From Tridacna crocea (taxonomy: Eukaryota > Mollusca > Bivalvia > Cardiida > Cardiidae), in NCBI GenBank assembly GCA_943736015.1, contig OX031066.1:23730127-23794126 (forward strand): a stretch of 64,000 nucleotides of DNA, read 5' to 3'. Below are positions 1 through 10,699 of the stretch, piece by piece. The notes beneath the pieces were generated by a model. The model did not search any database, had not been told where the DNA came from, and was given only the letters and a program-made list of their open reading frames with translations. Positions within the stretch are counted from its first letter, which is position 1. Every line of letters starts with the position of its first letter. The translations under genes were made by a program, and so were the position numbers.

Positions 1-110
1 GGGTTAAACAGAACTATCTTTCTGAGTAAGACTTCATATCACAACTTGTTACAGTACAGAAGTGAACATTTGACAAATTTATCATGAAGTATGACATTTA
101 ATACTCATAC

Positions 111-253
111 CCTGGAGGATCCGCCCATGTATCATTGACAGTAATCAAAAAACGAACACCTCTGAGTTTCCTTGGAGCATTCACATAGCTGAGCTCCCCG
201 CACGTAACTTGAATAAGAGTCACAAACACTAATAAAAGAGATAATTTAGACAT
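111..253 (-). CDS. first coding exon of an unidentified secreted protein (partial gene)
   Basis: Read on the minus strand from an ATG at 253-251, the frame is open for 47 codons plus two bases and ends at a good splice donor (GTATGAG, bases 110-104). The first 19 residues, MSKLSLLLVFVTLIQVTCG, form a textbook signal peptide: a lysine near the N-terminus, a leucine/valine-rich core, then small residues before a Cys-Gly. Cleavage would be near residue 19. The mature part that follows is basic (APRKLRGVRF) and then reaches NDTWADPP, which includes a possible N-glycosylation site (NDT). The rest of the gene lies left of the window, so the family cannot be named. The gene is on the same strand as HACD3 and PPCDC. 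Exon call is from the signal peptide plus donor; product is unknown. Confidence 0.6.
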
Positions 254-518
254 TTTTGTAACAAATACAGCTTATCCCAAATTCTTTAGAAAAAGTGACC
301 TTGAACTCAATAAACCAAATAGAGTCCTGTCATTGACCCTTTAAGGTCTTATGTGGTTTTTTTATCCAACCTATAGACAGCTTGGTAGAATTTTGTGAGC
401 ATTTCAGTTGGTTAAGAAGCTGATATTGAAGTTTTTAGACTGTTTTTGTTTACTATGTTATTTTCTGTCTGATCATTTTTACCTTTTTGCCACCGTAAAT
501 TAAATTTTGCTCAGCTCT
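254..518. other. noncoding, presumed 5' flank of the secreted-protein gene
   Basis: No coding frame, repeat or clear core promoter was recognised upstream (to the right) of the minus-strand start at 253. Confidence 0.3.
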
Positions 519-716
519 TTAACCCTTTACCCCATAAGGTATTTCTATGGTATCTCTAATTTCTTATGTGTATATGACACCTTTTGATAGCATTGAAAAC
601 ATTGTGGAAAAAGGTGAAATTGCTTGTCATGAGCAATTTCACCTTTTGCCACAATGTTTTCCAAAGGCTCCTACAAGCATTACGTAGAAATGAGTATCTA
701 TGGAGTAAAGAGTTAA
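519..716 (+). mobile_element. TTAA foldback MITE, subfamily B
   Basis: Starts and ends with TTAA. The hairpin core is the B type, with AAAGGTGAAATTGCT on the left arm and AGCAATTTCACCTTTTG on the right. The termini read CCCTTTACCCCATAAGG and TATCTATGGAGTAAAGAG, as in the copies at 38605, 42732 and 63362. Confidence 0.75.
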
Positions 717-723
717 GACTCTT

Positions 724-1170
724 TTAACTCATTATCAAACGAAAATTTTTTTGCCTTATCCAAATGGAAAGCATTTGCAAGCGACAAAATAAAAGTGACT
801 AAAAGTTTGAAATTTATTTTAAGAAGCCTTTAGAAAACATTGTGAGAAAAGGATAAAACACTGGTTACCAGCAATTTCTCCCCACAATGTTTTCTAAAGG
901 CTTCTTTCTCAGGGTCATCAAAAGTAGGGATTGTGTGGCAATGGGTTAACTCTACCACAGCACAAAATTTCAGACTAGTACTAACTGAATACATTTAAAG
1001 ATGAAAAATTCAAATCAGCTCAAATGCCAGCATTTGTCCTTAATTGGGTAAAAAACTTGTGGGACAAGGAGAAAATGCTGGTAACCAGCATTTTCTCCTT
1101 TTCCTACAATGTTTCAAAAGAATTTTCCATTAGAGTTGATAAAAGTCAGCATAGTATGGTTAGGGGTTAA
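724..1170 (-). mobile_element. two TTAA foldback MITEs (subfamily A) joined at one TTAA
   Basis: Copy 1 spans 724-949 and copy 2 spans 946-1170; the TTAA at 946-949 is the right end of one and the left end of the next. Both are in the orientation with the ACAAAATTT end on the left and the GGGATTGTGTGGTAA-type end on the right. Each has the A-type hairpin (GGAGAAAATGCTGG type, diverged in copy 1). Confidence 0.7.
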
Positions 1171-1317
1171 GTATTGTGTAAATTTTTATCAAGTCAGTTT
1201 GCAAAAACCTTAACTCTTTCATTACTGAGTTAATAAATTGCTTTTTTTCAAAGGTCGCAAATAGTTTCAGTACAAGATCAAACGAGAGGTAGGTCACAAT
1301 CCAGAATATAGCAGTGG

Positions 1318-1378
1318 ACAGTGTAGATCACAGATCAGATTGCATGTTCGATGCAATCTGATTTTGATCTATACTGTA
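1318..1378. repeat. small GATCAGATT-type foldback (about 60 bp)
   Basis: Inverted arms of about 25 bp (GTAGATCACAGATCAGATTG against CAATCTGATTTTGATCTA) around a short loop. The same foldback occurs at 25170, 39271 and 44290, each followed by CTGT and a short A-rich stretch. Confidence 0.6.
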
Positions 1379-1419
1379 CACAACAGCTTCTGGAGTCATC
1401 TATGATATGGAAGGACTTT

Positions 1420-2055
1420 ACCAGACATCAAAAATTTTAGACTTGCTTCCATTGAAAGCATTCAGATAAATAAATGTCTATGCCTTTGAATTTAACTTTA
1501 ATGGGGTAGAAAACATTGTTGAAAAAGGAGAAAATGTTGGTTACCTGCATTTTCTACTTTTTCCACAGTGTTTTTAAATATTCTCTCTCAGAGTGTTGAC
1601 AACTTGGTATTATTTAGTAAGGACTTAACACTCTACCAAACAATCCCTGGTTTTCATGACTCTGAAAGAAGCCTTTAGAAAACATTGTGGGAAAAGGAGA
1701 AAATGCTGATAACCAGCATTTTTTCCTTTTCCCACAATGTTTTCTACCCTTCCCAAAACAAATTTCAATTTTTGAGCCATTCTAATTTTGTTGTCTGCTA
1801 ATGCTTTCAATTCGGATCAGTCCAAAAATTTGTCATTTGATAAACATTTAACTCATTTCCAAACAACAAAACTTTAGACTGGTCCAAATTGAAAGCACTT
1901 GCAGAAGACAAAATAAATGCAACTCAAAAATTGAAATTTGTTTCCAGTGGGGTAGAAAACATTGTTACCAGCATTTTCTCTTTTTCCCACAATGTTTTCA
2001 AAAGCCTTCTATCTCAGGGTCGTCAAAACTAGGGATTGTCTGGTAAAGGTAAAGT
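1420..2055. mobile_element. chain of three TTAA foldback MITEs (subfamily A)
   Basis: A degraded copy (about 1420-1628) is joined at TTAA 1625-1628 to a copy in the CACACAATCCC-left orientation (1625-1851). That copy is joined at TTAA 1848-1851 to a copy in the opposite orientation (1848-about 2055). The junction TTAA is shared in both cases, so each later copy probably inserted into the TTAA bordering an earlier one. Confidence 0.65.
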
Positions 2056-2092
2056 TAGCAGAAAAATGGGAGAAGTATTAAACAAGAAGGGT

Positions 2093-2295
2093 TAGGGTCC
2101 ATGCCTTATCTCTTAAAGATGGGTATTTAGATTTTTCACATCTCACCAAATGAAAAAAAAAAAAGAAAATATCACTGAAATTTATATGAAAAAACAATAC
2201 AAATCATCAATAAATAAGAATAATAAAATTACACAGAAAGATTTTTTTTTTATGGTATTCCCTTAAAAGGCTACATAGCATCTTAAACTATTTTT
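2093..2295 (+). mobile_element. GGTGGG element, partial copy
   Basis: Begins TTAAAGATGGGTATTTAGA, continues through the TCACCAAAT and AATTACA blocks, and ends with AAGGCTACATAGCATCTTAAACTA. Homologous to 7158, 53370, 63029 and 63189. The internal TTAA (about 2284) is unoccupied here. Confidence 0.6.
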
Positions 2296-2825
2296 AGGCC
2301 AGGGAATCCCTCTCAAAGGATTCCCTTGCCTATAGGGATTGTAAGCTGCCTATTCAGACAAAAATGTTGGATGGTGTGTCCACTATATATCGCTGAGTCC
2401 GCCAAATCAACTAGTTTCCCAAGTATATACAGAGATTGCTTATCACACAGTGTGAATGCTTTCCTTTCCTCAAAGCTTTCATCTGCAAAACGCCATGGAA
2501 TTGCAAGGGTATTACGACCCTTTAATAACTGACGAGTGTGTGTTTTTTATCCAGTTTTTGTCATTAACACTGACCTAATAAAGGCATAACCTAATGGACT
2601 TAGCTTTATCCGGTAGTTGTGTATTCCTACGCGCTATATACGGTTAATATCTATAATGCTCTCTCTTGTACTCAGGATCATTCACATTCAGGTATGGTGA
2701 GATTTACGAACGACGACTCTGCTCGGAGTTTGTCTATAACGTTGTGTTGACATTTGAACATGTGTGTCACAAAACGCGTCTCCGCTAAAATGCGATTGTA
2801 AATAAAGCAAACTACATATAGAATA
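2296..2825. other. no gene recognised
   Basis: AT-rich noncoding sequence with short accidental frames only. No repeat family matching other parts of the window was recognised. Confidence 0.3.
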
Positions 2826-3410
2826 TTGGCCCGTGTTATGTTTATCACTTTTTCTTATGTATATCGACTAAATCAAGGGTACTTCAGCGGAATCGCAGCT
2901 GGAGAAATCGGCCCCTGGAGAAATCGTCCCCAAACTGCTTGGCCCGTGTTATGTTTATCACTCCGGAGAAATCGTCCCCTGGAGACGATTTCTTTGGTGA
3001 AATCGCCCCCAACATCAAATTTCATCCATATCGTCAATCAAGTTGTCTATAAAAATATTTTTGAAATTTCGTTGTCTTTAGTATGTAAGTTATGTGTATT
3101 AGTTACCTTTATCCAAGAGTTATTTGGTAGTTTTGTCATTGTTTATATTGCCTATTTCACACTGATAGAATGTATTTCACACCTTTTACACCTGTCACAA
3201 ATAGATTACACCTGTGTGATTTTTAAGAATGTCTTTGATTGAGTTCGATTTGAAACCAAATAAATGCTTATATTTTTTTTCTGTAGTCGTTCACTTGTCA
3301 TTTAATGTATTTTTTTATCTCTCTCTCTCTACAAATGTCATATAACATACCTGTAACCAATATCATTTAGCAGGGGCATCAGTGTCTCTGACACACATAT
3401 TTCTAGTCTT
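2826..3410. repeat. short direct and inverted repeats containing GGAGAAATCG units
   Basis: The block GGCCCGTGTTATGTTTATCA occurs twice (2829 and 2940). Between and after the two are several copies of GGAGAAATCG and its inverse CGATTTCTCC-like partner. The 138-codon frame across this block encodes low-complexity sequence and matches no family I know, so I treat it as non-coding. Confidence 0.4.
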
Positions 3411-3740
3411 CACTAGGGCTTGTGTGCATCCGAATATTTCCGGTCCATAACTTCTACAATTGTGGATGGATTTCAAAATAATTTGGCACAATTGACGTCC
3501 ATCACGGTTAGATGTGCCATTTGAAACATCTGTTCAAGTAGGTTCAAGATCAAGGCCACATTGAAGGCCAATTTTTCGTCCGAACCATAACTCCTACATT
3601 TTTGGATAGATTCCGATATAAATTAGCATAATGCATTGTTCTCCATCATGAGTAGAAGTTTCCTTTGAAACATTTATTCAGGTCCAGGGTCTAGGTCAAG
3701 CTTGAGAGTCAAGTGTTCACGGGCTTGACACAAGTTGTCC
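3411..3740 (+). repeat. two-unit tandem repeat (units about 125 bp)
   Basis: Two diverged units each contain a TCCG.CCATAACT.CTACA motif, then TGGAT.GATT, then a CATTTGAAACAT-like block and AGGTTCAAG/AGGTCAAG. Probably a fragment of a HINE-like tandem core. Confidence 0.4.
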
Positions 3741-4560
3741 TTGGGCAACGATTATGAATTAGGATTAACGTCTTTTTATATTATGTAGTTATAAGTATCG
3801 AAGCTCAAGTCACTGTGACTTGTCCGTAAAATAGGCAAGTAAAATAGGACAACCTAGCCAAATCGTTTTCCCAAAACAATCCAACCTTTTCACAGTATTT
3901 TATTGAGAAAATGTTTTGACTAAAAGAGAATTCGCTTGTAACAAGCAATTCCTCCCAATTTCCCCAAAATCTTACTTTTCAATATACACGAAGAACTACT
4001 TTGGATTTTCATCTACAACTTCCTTCAAATATGACTAGTTCAAAATTTCATCGACTTGTGGAAGGTAGAGACAACATGACCAACTGCCGTATCACTCCAA
4101 TCTTTATTATTCATTACATTTTACCTTGATATCTATCTTACATGTATCTTCACTGAAATCAATAAAAATAAATATGTTCTTGCATCATAAATGTAAAAAA
4201 TAGTGTCATTCAGGACTACAAGACATCACATGTCTCAGAAAATTTAGATAACCAAAGTTGGTATTGCACCGATTGAATACGGTTCAATTTTGACTTGGGA
4301 TTGTTTACAAGCACGACAAATTAATAAGTATTCTAAGCCATTATCAAGCACCCCATAACTGTGAGCACATGCCTAGCTCTGGCTTAATTAGTTTCTGGCT
4401 GGTGCTTTCTAGTATCAGTTCAAAATTTCCTGATAAAACCAAGAATTCCAGGGGCTTAGTGGAATCCGCTTGTATCCCTGTCCGTCTACCTGTTTGTATT
4501 AATTAAAACTGACCTTATGTGTTGTTTCATATCCCGAATTTCCTGGCCTTCAGTACTATC
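3741..4560. other. no gene recognised
   Basis: Noncoding AT-rich sequence on both strands; only short accidental open frames. Confidence 0.3.
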
Positions 4561-4599
4561 AGTACTTTGATTATATTTCGCACCAGCAATTAAAAAATG

Positions 4600-4850
4600 C
4601 ATTGTGGAAATGGTAGTGACTAATGACGCTTAAATTCCATATCCTAACAAATATGTAGTTATTTTCCATAATGTCTTCTTCGGACACTATGTTTGAAGCT
4701 TTGTATGTGTACTTCCAGTGTATAAATGAGCGAGTTGCTCATGTAGAAATAGATCATGTTTCTCTGGGAGTATATTGTACTTTTTAAAATGTTCGTCCCA
4801 GAATCTGAATGGCATAATTTTGTGCAGTCTAATCTTAATCCACAATGGCT
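4600..4850 (+). mobile_element. GGTGGG element, 3' part only
   Basis: Shares ATTGTGG.AATG, GTGACTAATGACGCTTAAAT, ATTTTCCATAATGTC and TTCGTCCCAGAATCTGAA with the long copies at 53370-53908 (minus) and 63600-63960 (plus). It ends near a half copy of the GATC.AGACT foldback (about 4818-4850). Confidence 0.5.
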
Positions 4851-4876
4851 GCAAAAGCAGTTATAGTTGGGAAAGG

Positions 4877-5103
4877 CAATTCAACTCTTACCAAACAACG
4901 AAATTTTAGATTGGCCCAAATTGGTAAGATTTGCAGACAACAAATTAAATGTTGCTATTTGTTTCTGAAAGGTTAAAAAACATTGTGGGAAAAGGAGAAA
5001 ATGCTGGTTACCAGCATTTTCTCCTTTTCTCACACTATCTTAGAAAGGTTTCTTTCTCAGAGTCGTGAAAACCAGGGATTGTTTGGGAAAGGGTTACAGG
5101 TTA
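4877..5103 (-). mobile_element. TTAA foldback MITE, subfamily A
   Basis: ACGAAATTTTAGATTGG end on the left, full A hairpin in the middle (GGAGAAAATGCTGG and its inverse), and CCAGGGATTGTTTGGGAAAG end on the right. The flanking TTAAs are diverged (TTCA and TTAC). Confidence 0.7.
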
Positions 5104-5387
5104 ACCTTATCTTTTTGAAAATGCCAGTGATTTGACCAAATTTGGGGAAGACTACACAATACAATTACGCCTTTATAGATATTTGTCACAAAACTAGGTC
5201 AACTGTCCCCATTCTGTACAAATCTTGCAAGAATACCATAGGAACAGGATCTAGACAGGGAAATATAAGTAGCTCATTTTTTGGTGCTACTGTAAACCCT
5301 GGTAGAGTTCATCTCATGGATTTCTTCACTATTTTCACATATTGATAAAAATCGTTAAGAAACCCAGCCGTAAAAATGTAATCTACA

Positions 5388-5599
5388 TTAACCCTTCACC
5401 ACACAATCACAAATATTGCCTTTTGAAAACATTGTGTGGAAAGGAGAAAATGCTGGTAGCCAGCATTTTCTCCTTTTCCCACAATGTTTTCTAGCAAAAC
5501 ATAGACAAACTCCATCATTTGAGCCACATGTAAAATTTTGCTTTGCAATATTTTCAAATTGGGCAAGTCTAAGTTTTTATCCAGTGGGATAGGGGTTAA
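5388..5599 (+). mobile_element. TTAA foldback MITE, subfamily A
   Basis: TTAA at both ends (5388 and 5596), CACACAATCAC end on the left, A hairpin at about 5432-5492. Confidence 0.75.
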
Positions 5600-6345
5600 G
5601 GTACTGGTATATTTTCCTACACGCCGATTTTCTTCTTATGAAAGACAGATTCGGTGGTTTTAGCCACATTTGATTTGACATCTGCAAGTACCGGTACTCT
5701 CAATTTTAATAAATCTCAAATTTTGTCATCTAGGCCCATCTTTTCTAACCATACTTTAAAAACCTTCTTTGTCATAGTCTCAAGAATTTTCTAAATCTGA
5801 AAGTAAGGCAACTTTTAATTGGCTAAACGAAATATTTCAACCACTCAGAAGTTGTATTACTTTCTTAGAATCTAGAATAAACCCAAAAAAGAAATCTAAA
5901 ATTTTTAGTAAATACTGTAAAATTAAAGGAATCTGAAAGGGTAATTCTGACCAAAAACTTTTGTCAAAAGCAATTTCCTTTTCCCACATCTTCAAACAAT
6001 GATCATCCATGGGATTGTGATAAAAAGGCCATTTCCATGTAGATGGGATAAAACAAAAACTTACTCATTTTTATTCAACAACATTTGAACAAATTCTTGA
6101 ACATCAAAATGAAAAGTTACAATACAAACATTTAATATTTTCAACCTAAAATTGAAACACCAAGTTATCAAGATATAATTATCTAAAACTAGAACTGCTG
6201 CAATGGGGACTAACACTCTCTTTCCCCCCCCCCCCACCCCACACACACACAAAATAAGCACCTTGTCAGCCATCGGAGCAGCTCAATCAGAGAAGAGATT
6301 TGATTTTCAGAACATAGATTACCAGTGAGCTTGACCTTTGACCCA
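5600..6345. other. no gene recognised; C-rich/CA tract at 6223-6250
   Basis: Noncoding. Contains a poly-C run followed by CACACACAC at about 6223-6250, and a stretch near 5812-5870 (GGCTAAACGAAATATTTC, CAGAAGTTGTATTACTTTC) that resembles the perfect palindrome at 34381. Confidence 0.35.
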
Positions 6346-6565
6346 TTAACTCATTGACCCATTTTATGCTTGTTCAAATCGAAAGCATTTGTGGACAACA
6401 AAATAAAAGTGACTAAAAATTTAAAATTTGTTTAGTGAAGGATAGAAAACATGGTGGGAAAAGGAGAAAATGCTGGTAACCAGCATTTTCTCCTTTTCCC
6501 ACAATGTTTTCCAAAGGCTTCTTTCTCAGGGCATCAAAAGTAGGGATTGTGTGGTAATGGGTTAA
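6346..6565 (-). mobile_element. TTAA foldback MITE, subfamily A
   Basis: Exact TTAA at 6346-6349 and 6562-6565, with the full A hairpin between them. Confidence 0.8.
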
Positions 6566-6861
6566 CAATAGGGCATCTGCCTGGATCATGAGCAACACTT
6601 AAAAATGGTTTCAGGGTCCTGAGTTCAGTATGTGGAAAAACTGTTGGAGAATCGCTCAGGACAATTTGTGTCTACGGACAGACAGATGAATGGACGTATG
6701 GATGGACAGATAGCCATGGTGATTTCAGTATACCCCCTTCAACATCATTTTAGGGGGTGTTCTGTAACAAACAAAACAGACTTATTCTTTGTCTTGTTTT
6801 TTAATAGCCATCATTATTTCTATGTTTTTGCTTCGAGGTCCTTGTTAACAGTAAAACCTTG

Positions 6862-7163
6862 ATGTTACTGGATCCAGTCTCCTTTTACAGACCTGAGGAA
6901 AAAAACGTGAAAGAATTATGTGCATATCACAATACCAACGGTCACACAATAAATCAGTGCAGGACTTTCAAAAGTAAATCATTTAATGTAAGAAAAAAAT
7001 TCTTTAGGAACAAGAATTTGTGCTTTAAATGTGGACTCGGCTCAGATCACTCAGCCAAAAACTGTTATGAGAAAGTAAAATGTCAATTATGTGGCAAGGA
7101 TTCTCAGTCATCAGCCTTACATAATGACGGCGGGGAGATACACGCGAAAGACCATGACCTTAA
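6862..7163 (+). pseudogene. BEL/Pao retrotransposon gag, zinc-knuckle fragment
   Basis: An open stretch carries the cysteine/histidine pattern typical of the C-terminal part of BEL/Pao gag: CAYHNTNGHTINQC, then the CCHC knuckle CFKCGLGSDHSAKNC, then CQLCGKDSQSSALH. The capsid part upstream is not recognisable. On the right the frame is cut by a GGTGGG element that begins at the TTAA of 7158-7161. The pol part resumes only at about 12.2 kb on the same strand, so this and the pol relic probably come from one element split by insertions. Gag of this family packages the element's RNA in virus-like particles; this copy cannot make a complete Gag. What is seen is the knuckle pattern; that the two parts are one element is inferred. 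Confidence 0.65.
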
Positions 7164-7530
7164 AGGTGGGTAATCAAGTTTTTTTACATCACACCAAATT
7201 AAAAAATATAATTTATATATCACTGAAATCTTTATTTTAAAAAATAATACAAATCATCATAAATTAAGAATAAAAGGCTACATAGCCTCTTAACCCATTA
7301 CCACACAATCCCTACTTTTGACGCCCCAGAAAAGGAAGACTTTTGAAAACACTGTAGGAAAAGGAGAAAATGCTGATAACCAGCATTTTCTCCTTTTCCC
7401 ACAGTGTTTTGTACCCTTCCCAGAACAAATTTCAATTTTTCAGTCACATTTATTTTGTCGTCTGAATTTTCAATTTGAACCAGTCTAAAATTTTGTCGTG
7501 TGGTAAAGAGTTAAGCTATTTTTAGATTTC
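7158..7530 (+). mobile_element. GGTGGG element (5' part) interrupted by a TTAA MITE
   Basis: Begins TTAAAGGTGGGTAATC inside the gag relic and reaches AAGGCTACATAGCCTCTTAA at 7293. It is then broken by the MITE at 7290-7514 and resumes as TTAAGCTATTTTTAGATTTC. Confidence 0.65.
7290..7514 (+). mobile_element. TTAA foldback MITE, subfamily A, inside a GGTGGG element
   Basis: TTAA at 7290-7293 and 7511-7514. Removing the MITE and one TTAA restores CCTCTTAAGCTATTTTTAG, which is exactly the uninterrupted sequence of the 53.7 kb copy (minus strand). This gives direct filled/empty-site evidence for a TTAA target duplication. Confidence 0.85.
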
Positions 7531-7535
7531 CCGCC

Positions 7536-9375
7536 AAAAATAAAAAAAAGTATTAGGCTAAGGCCCAGATCAAAAAAGGGCTCTATTTTTAATTTTTTTT
7601 CAATCCATCCAGTAGAAAAATTCAAATGGTACAGTGATTTAGGATAGCCTATTAGGGTCACTTTAAGCATGGATGCCAGATCTGAAAGTGGTGCAGATTT
7701 TTTTTATATGCTAATAAACGCGCCTACCCCAAATTTGCCTATAACAAAAATTAAACTTTTCCTATGTTCACAATAATGGAAAAAAAACAATGAAACAATG
7801 CAATCTTTTTGACAAATCTTTTGAATTTAAGATGCTCATAAAAATCCACATTTGCCTGTATGTAAGACTTTTATTAAATCAAGTCTGACCAATTTCAGAT
7901 ACCGTAAAACACCTAATAAATGTTCCTAGCAGAAATGAATAGAAAACAATCTCTGAATTTCAGTCTTCACATTGAATGTGTTAATATTTCTGGCTAGATT
8001 TTTTCACAGTTTTGGCTAGAGCTACTAGGGCAGAAATGGAGGACCTGAATTAAGAACAGTTATGGAGTTTTAGCATTTAGCACCTCAAAAATGATCTATT
8101 TATGAGTGCAACAGTATAATTTGTTGTTGCACACTGACCTTTGATTTCGTTATTTCATTATATATTCACAACTGTAACCATAAGTATGCCAACATTATGA
8201 TTTGGCTATTTTCATTAATTAAGCTGCTTTATTTCCTTTGTTATTCTAAGTCTCCTACTCTATTAATCTATTTCACTGATACAATAGGGGATATGACTTG
8301 AAGCAATAGGGTCATGATGGCCCTGTATCGCTCCACTGGCTAATAAGAAAAAAAACTACAAGCCAAACATTATAGGCTAAGGCCCAGATCAAAAAAAGAG
8401 CCCTATTTCTAATTTTTTTTTTTCAATCCATCTGGTGAATTAGGATAGCCCTTTACATTCACTTTAAGCATGGATGCCAGATCTGAAAGTGGTGCAGACT
8501 TTTTTTTATATGCTAATAAACGCGCCTACCCAAAATTTGCCTATAACGTAATTTAGACTTTTCCTATGTTCACAAAAATGAAGCAGACAATGATACAATG
8601 CAATCTTTTTCACAAATCTTTTTAATCTAAGGTGCTCATAAAAATCCACATTTATGTAAGACTCACAATGTATATTAAATCAAGTCTGACTAATTTCACA
8701 TACCATAATTCACCTAATAAATGTTCCTTGCAGAATTAATTGGAACCAATCTCTGAATTTTCAGTCTTCACATTGAATCTGTTTATATTTCTAGCTAGAT
8801 TTATTCACAATTTTGCCTAGACCTACTAGGACAGACAAACAGGACAAAAATCAAGAAAACTTACTGAGTTATAGCATTTAGTACCTCAAAAATGATCCAT
8901 TTATGAGTGCCACAGTATAATTTATTGCTGCATACTAACCTTTGATTTCGTTATTTCATTATATATTCATGTCCAACCATAAGTATGCCAATACTAAGAT
9001 TTGGATATTTTCATTACTTAAGTTTCTTTATTTCCTTTGTTATTTTTACTCTTCTATTCTGTTACTCTATTTCACTGATGCAATAGGGGACATGACTTGA
9101 AACAAGAGGGCCATGATGGCCCTGTATCGCTCCAGTGGCTAATGAGTGAAAACACAACAAGCCAAACATTACAAATCCGGCCAACAAGTTTCAAACTTGA
9201 AGACATACAATAGGGTAAGGCCCAGGTCAAAAAAGGCCCTATTTTTTCATCCATTTGTTACTTTAGTTCACTGATGCAATAGGGGATCAAACTTAAAACA
9301 AGAAGGCCATGATGGCCCTGTATCGCTCCACTAGCTAATAAGTGAAAACACTACAAGCCAAATATTACAACTCTG
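7536..9375 (+). repeat. tandem duplication of an about 820 bp unit, third unit shortened
   Basis: Unit 1 (about 7536-8366) and unit 2 (about 8367-9200) align along their length. Shared marks are GGCTAAGGCCCAGATCAAAA, GGATGCCAGATCTGAAAG, GCTAATAAACGCGCCTACC, CCTCAAAAATGATC and CATGATGGCCCTGTATCGCT. A third, internally deleted unit (about 9200-9375) keeps only the ends. The CATGATGGCCCTGTATCGCTCCA mark is the 5' mark of the HINE-2 elements. Part of the unit (about 7550-7740) recurs inverted at 11950-12120. Confidence 0.65.
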
Positions 9376-10693
9376 GCCAATTGGTTTTAAACTTGAAGGC
9401 ATACATTTTTTTTCTATGAAGTTCTACGAGAATGTTATGACCCCTTGACCCCTGGGCAATGCCTTTTTTTACCACAAAGCTATAATTACTTGAAACTTGG
9501 TGGAGGTCCGTAAGATAAACTTCCATATTACATAATATAGGATGTGTGGTATACCAGAAGGTTTTCAAAGTTTCCTAAAATAAATGCCATGTAAAACATG
9601 AGACCCATGAAACAGGGCTAAATTTGGTAGCCCTAGGCCTTACTATGGTTCGTAAAAAGATCACTAAAAAAGTTTTCACCACAAAAGCCCAGGTAAAACT
9701 TGTGACCACTGGTGTGGGGACAAACTTAACCCCAAGGCTATAATTTAGGCCCTTCTGATAGAGGCCCACTATATAAAGCTACATGCAACATTTGGTAGTC
9801 CAAGGCTTTGTGGTTATGTACAACTAGGGGTTTTCCCAATATAAGCCAATATAAAAATTGTGACCCCCGGGGCCGTGCCAAATTTGACCCCAGGGCTATA
9901 AGTTGGGTATCCTTGGTTTACGCCCACTTGATAAAGATACATGCCAAATTTGGTGGCCCAATGCCCTATGGCCCGCCCTGGTGGCTCAGTGGTGATCGTG
10001 TCGGACTCATGACCTGATGGTTGTGAGTTCGATACCCGGTTGAGGTGAACTTTCTTTCCGACGTATTTTCCCCTCTCACGTCTGCTGAGGCATGTGAGAA
10101 AAATAGTCGGTGGCTATGGAAAGAAAGCTTAGTACTGGTGTGAGAAAACCAGGAAACGCATGTGCGTCACCGACCCCCATGATATGACCTTAGCTGTTGA
10201 AGTAGTGTTAAACCCCAATGCAACCAACCAATTAACCAACCAACCAAGGCTCTATGGCTAGGGATCAGAAGGATTTTAAAATTTTACCTATATAACCCCA
10301 TATATAACTTGTGACCCCCCCCCCCCCGCCCCGAGGGGTCAATTTTGACTCCATAGCTATTATTTGAAGGAACACTGTAGAGGTTCGCTACATAAAACTA
10401 CATGCCAAGTTTGGTAGCCCTCGGCCTTATGGTTTCGGATAAGAGGATTTTCGAAGGTTTTCAATATTTTTCAGTTTTGTTGCCATGGCAACCAGACTTT
10501 TTAAAGGAATCAAATTCTTTCAAGAAATTCTAAAGAAGGCCACGGCAGGATCATTTCTTTTAAGTTTCATCAAAATTGGATGGGTAGTGTCAGAGAAGAT
10601 GTTTGAAATATAAGTTAATGCACGCATGGACAGACGCACAACGGACACAGGGCTATGACATAAGCGCGCTTGCCTTCAGTCAGTGGAGCTAAA
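9294..10693 (+). mobile_element. HINE/pearl-like element, type 2 (GCTCCACTGG subterminal repeats)
   Basis: The 5' part carries a GGCC.TGATGGCC palindrome and TATCGCTCCACTAGC. The core has diverged tandem units of about 160 bp that repeat TTGTGACC..GGGGC, GGGCTATAA, ATGCCAAATTTGGTAG and a CCTA.GGCC block. The 3' end has CTTGCCTTCAGTCAGTGGAGCTAA, a worn copy of the hairpin CTGGCC TTT GGCCAG followed by TGGAGCTAA seen at 28246 and 52645. The structure (subterminal inverted repeats, tandem core, 3' hairpin close to CTAA) is that of Helentron-associated elements. A SINE is inserted at about 9972-10245. Class call is inference from structure; no transposase or Rep is present. Confidence 0.55.
9972..10245 (+). 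mobile_element. tRNA-derived SINE, family 1
   Basis: Carries a polymerase III A box (TGGCTCAGTGG) and B box (GAGTTCGATACC) at tRNA-like spacing, and a body homologous to copies at 20700, 50398 and 52728. The tail is CCAA-rich. Flanks AATGCCCTATGG and AAGGCTCTATGG look like an imperfect target duplication. The anticodon-loop position reads CTCATGA, hinting at a Met-like ancestor, but this is weak. Confidence 0.75.
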
Positions 10694-10699
10694 TACCTC

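Noticed and set aside
2826..3242. 138-codon plus-strand frame
   Set aside because: It crosses short direct and inverted DNA repeats and shows no domain or splice context.
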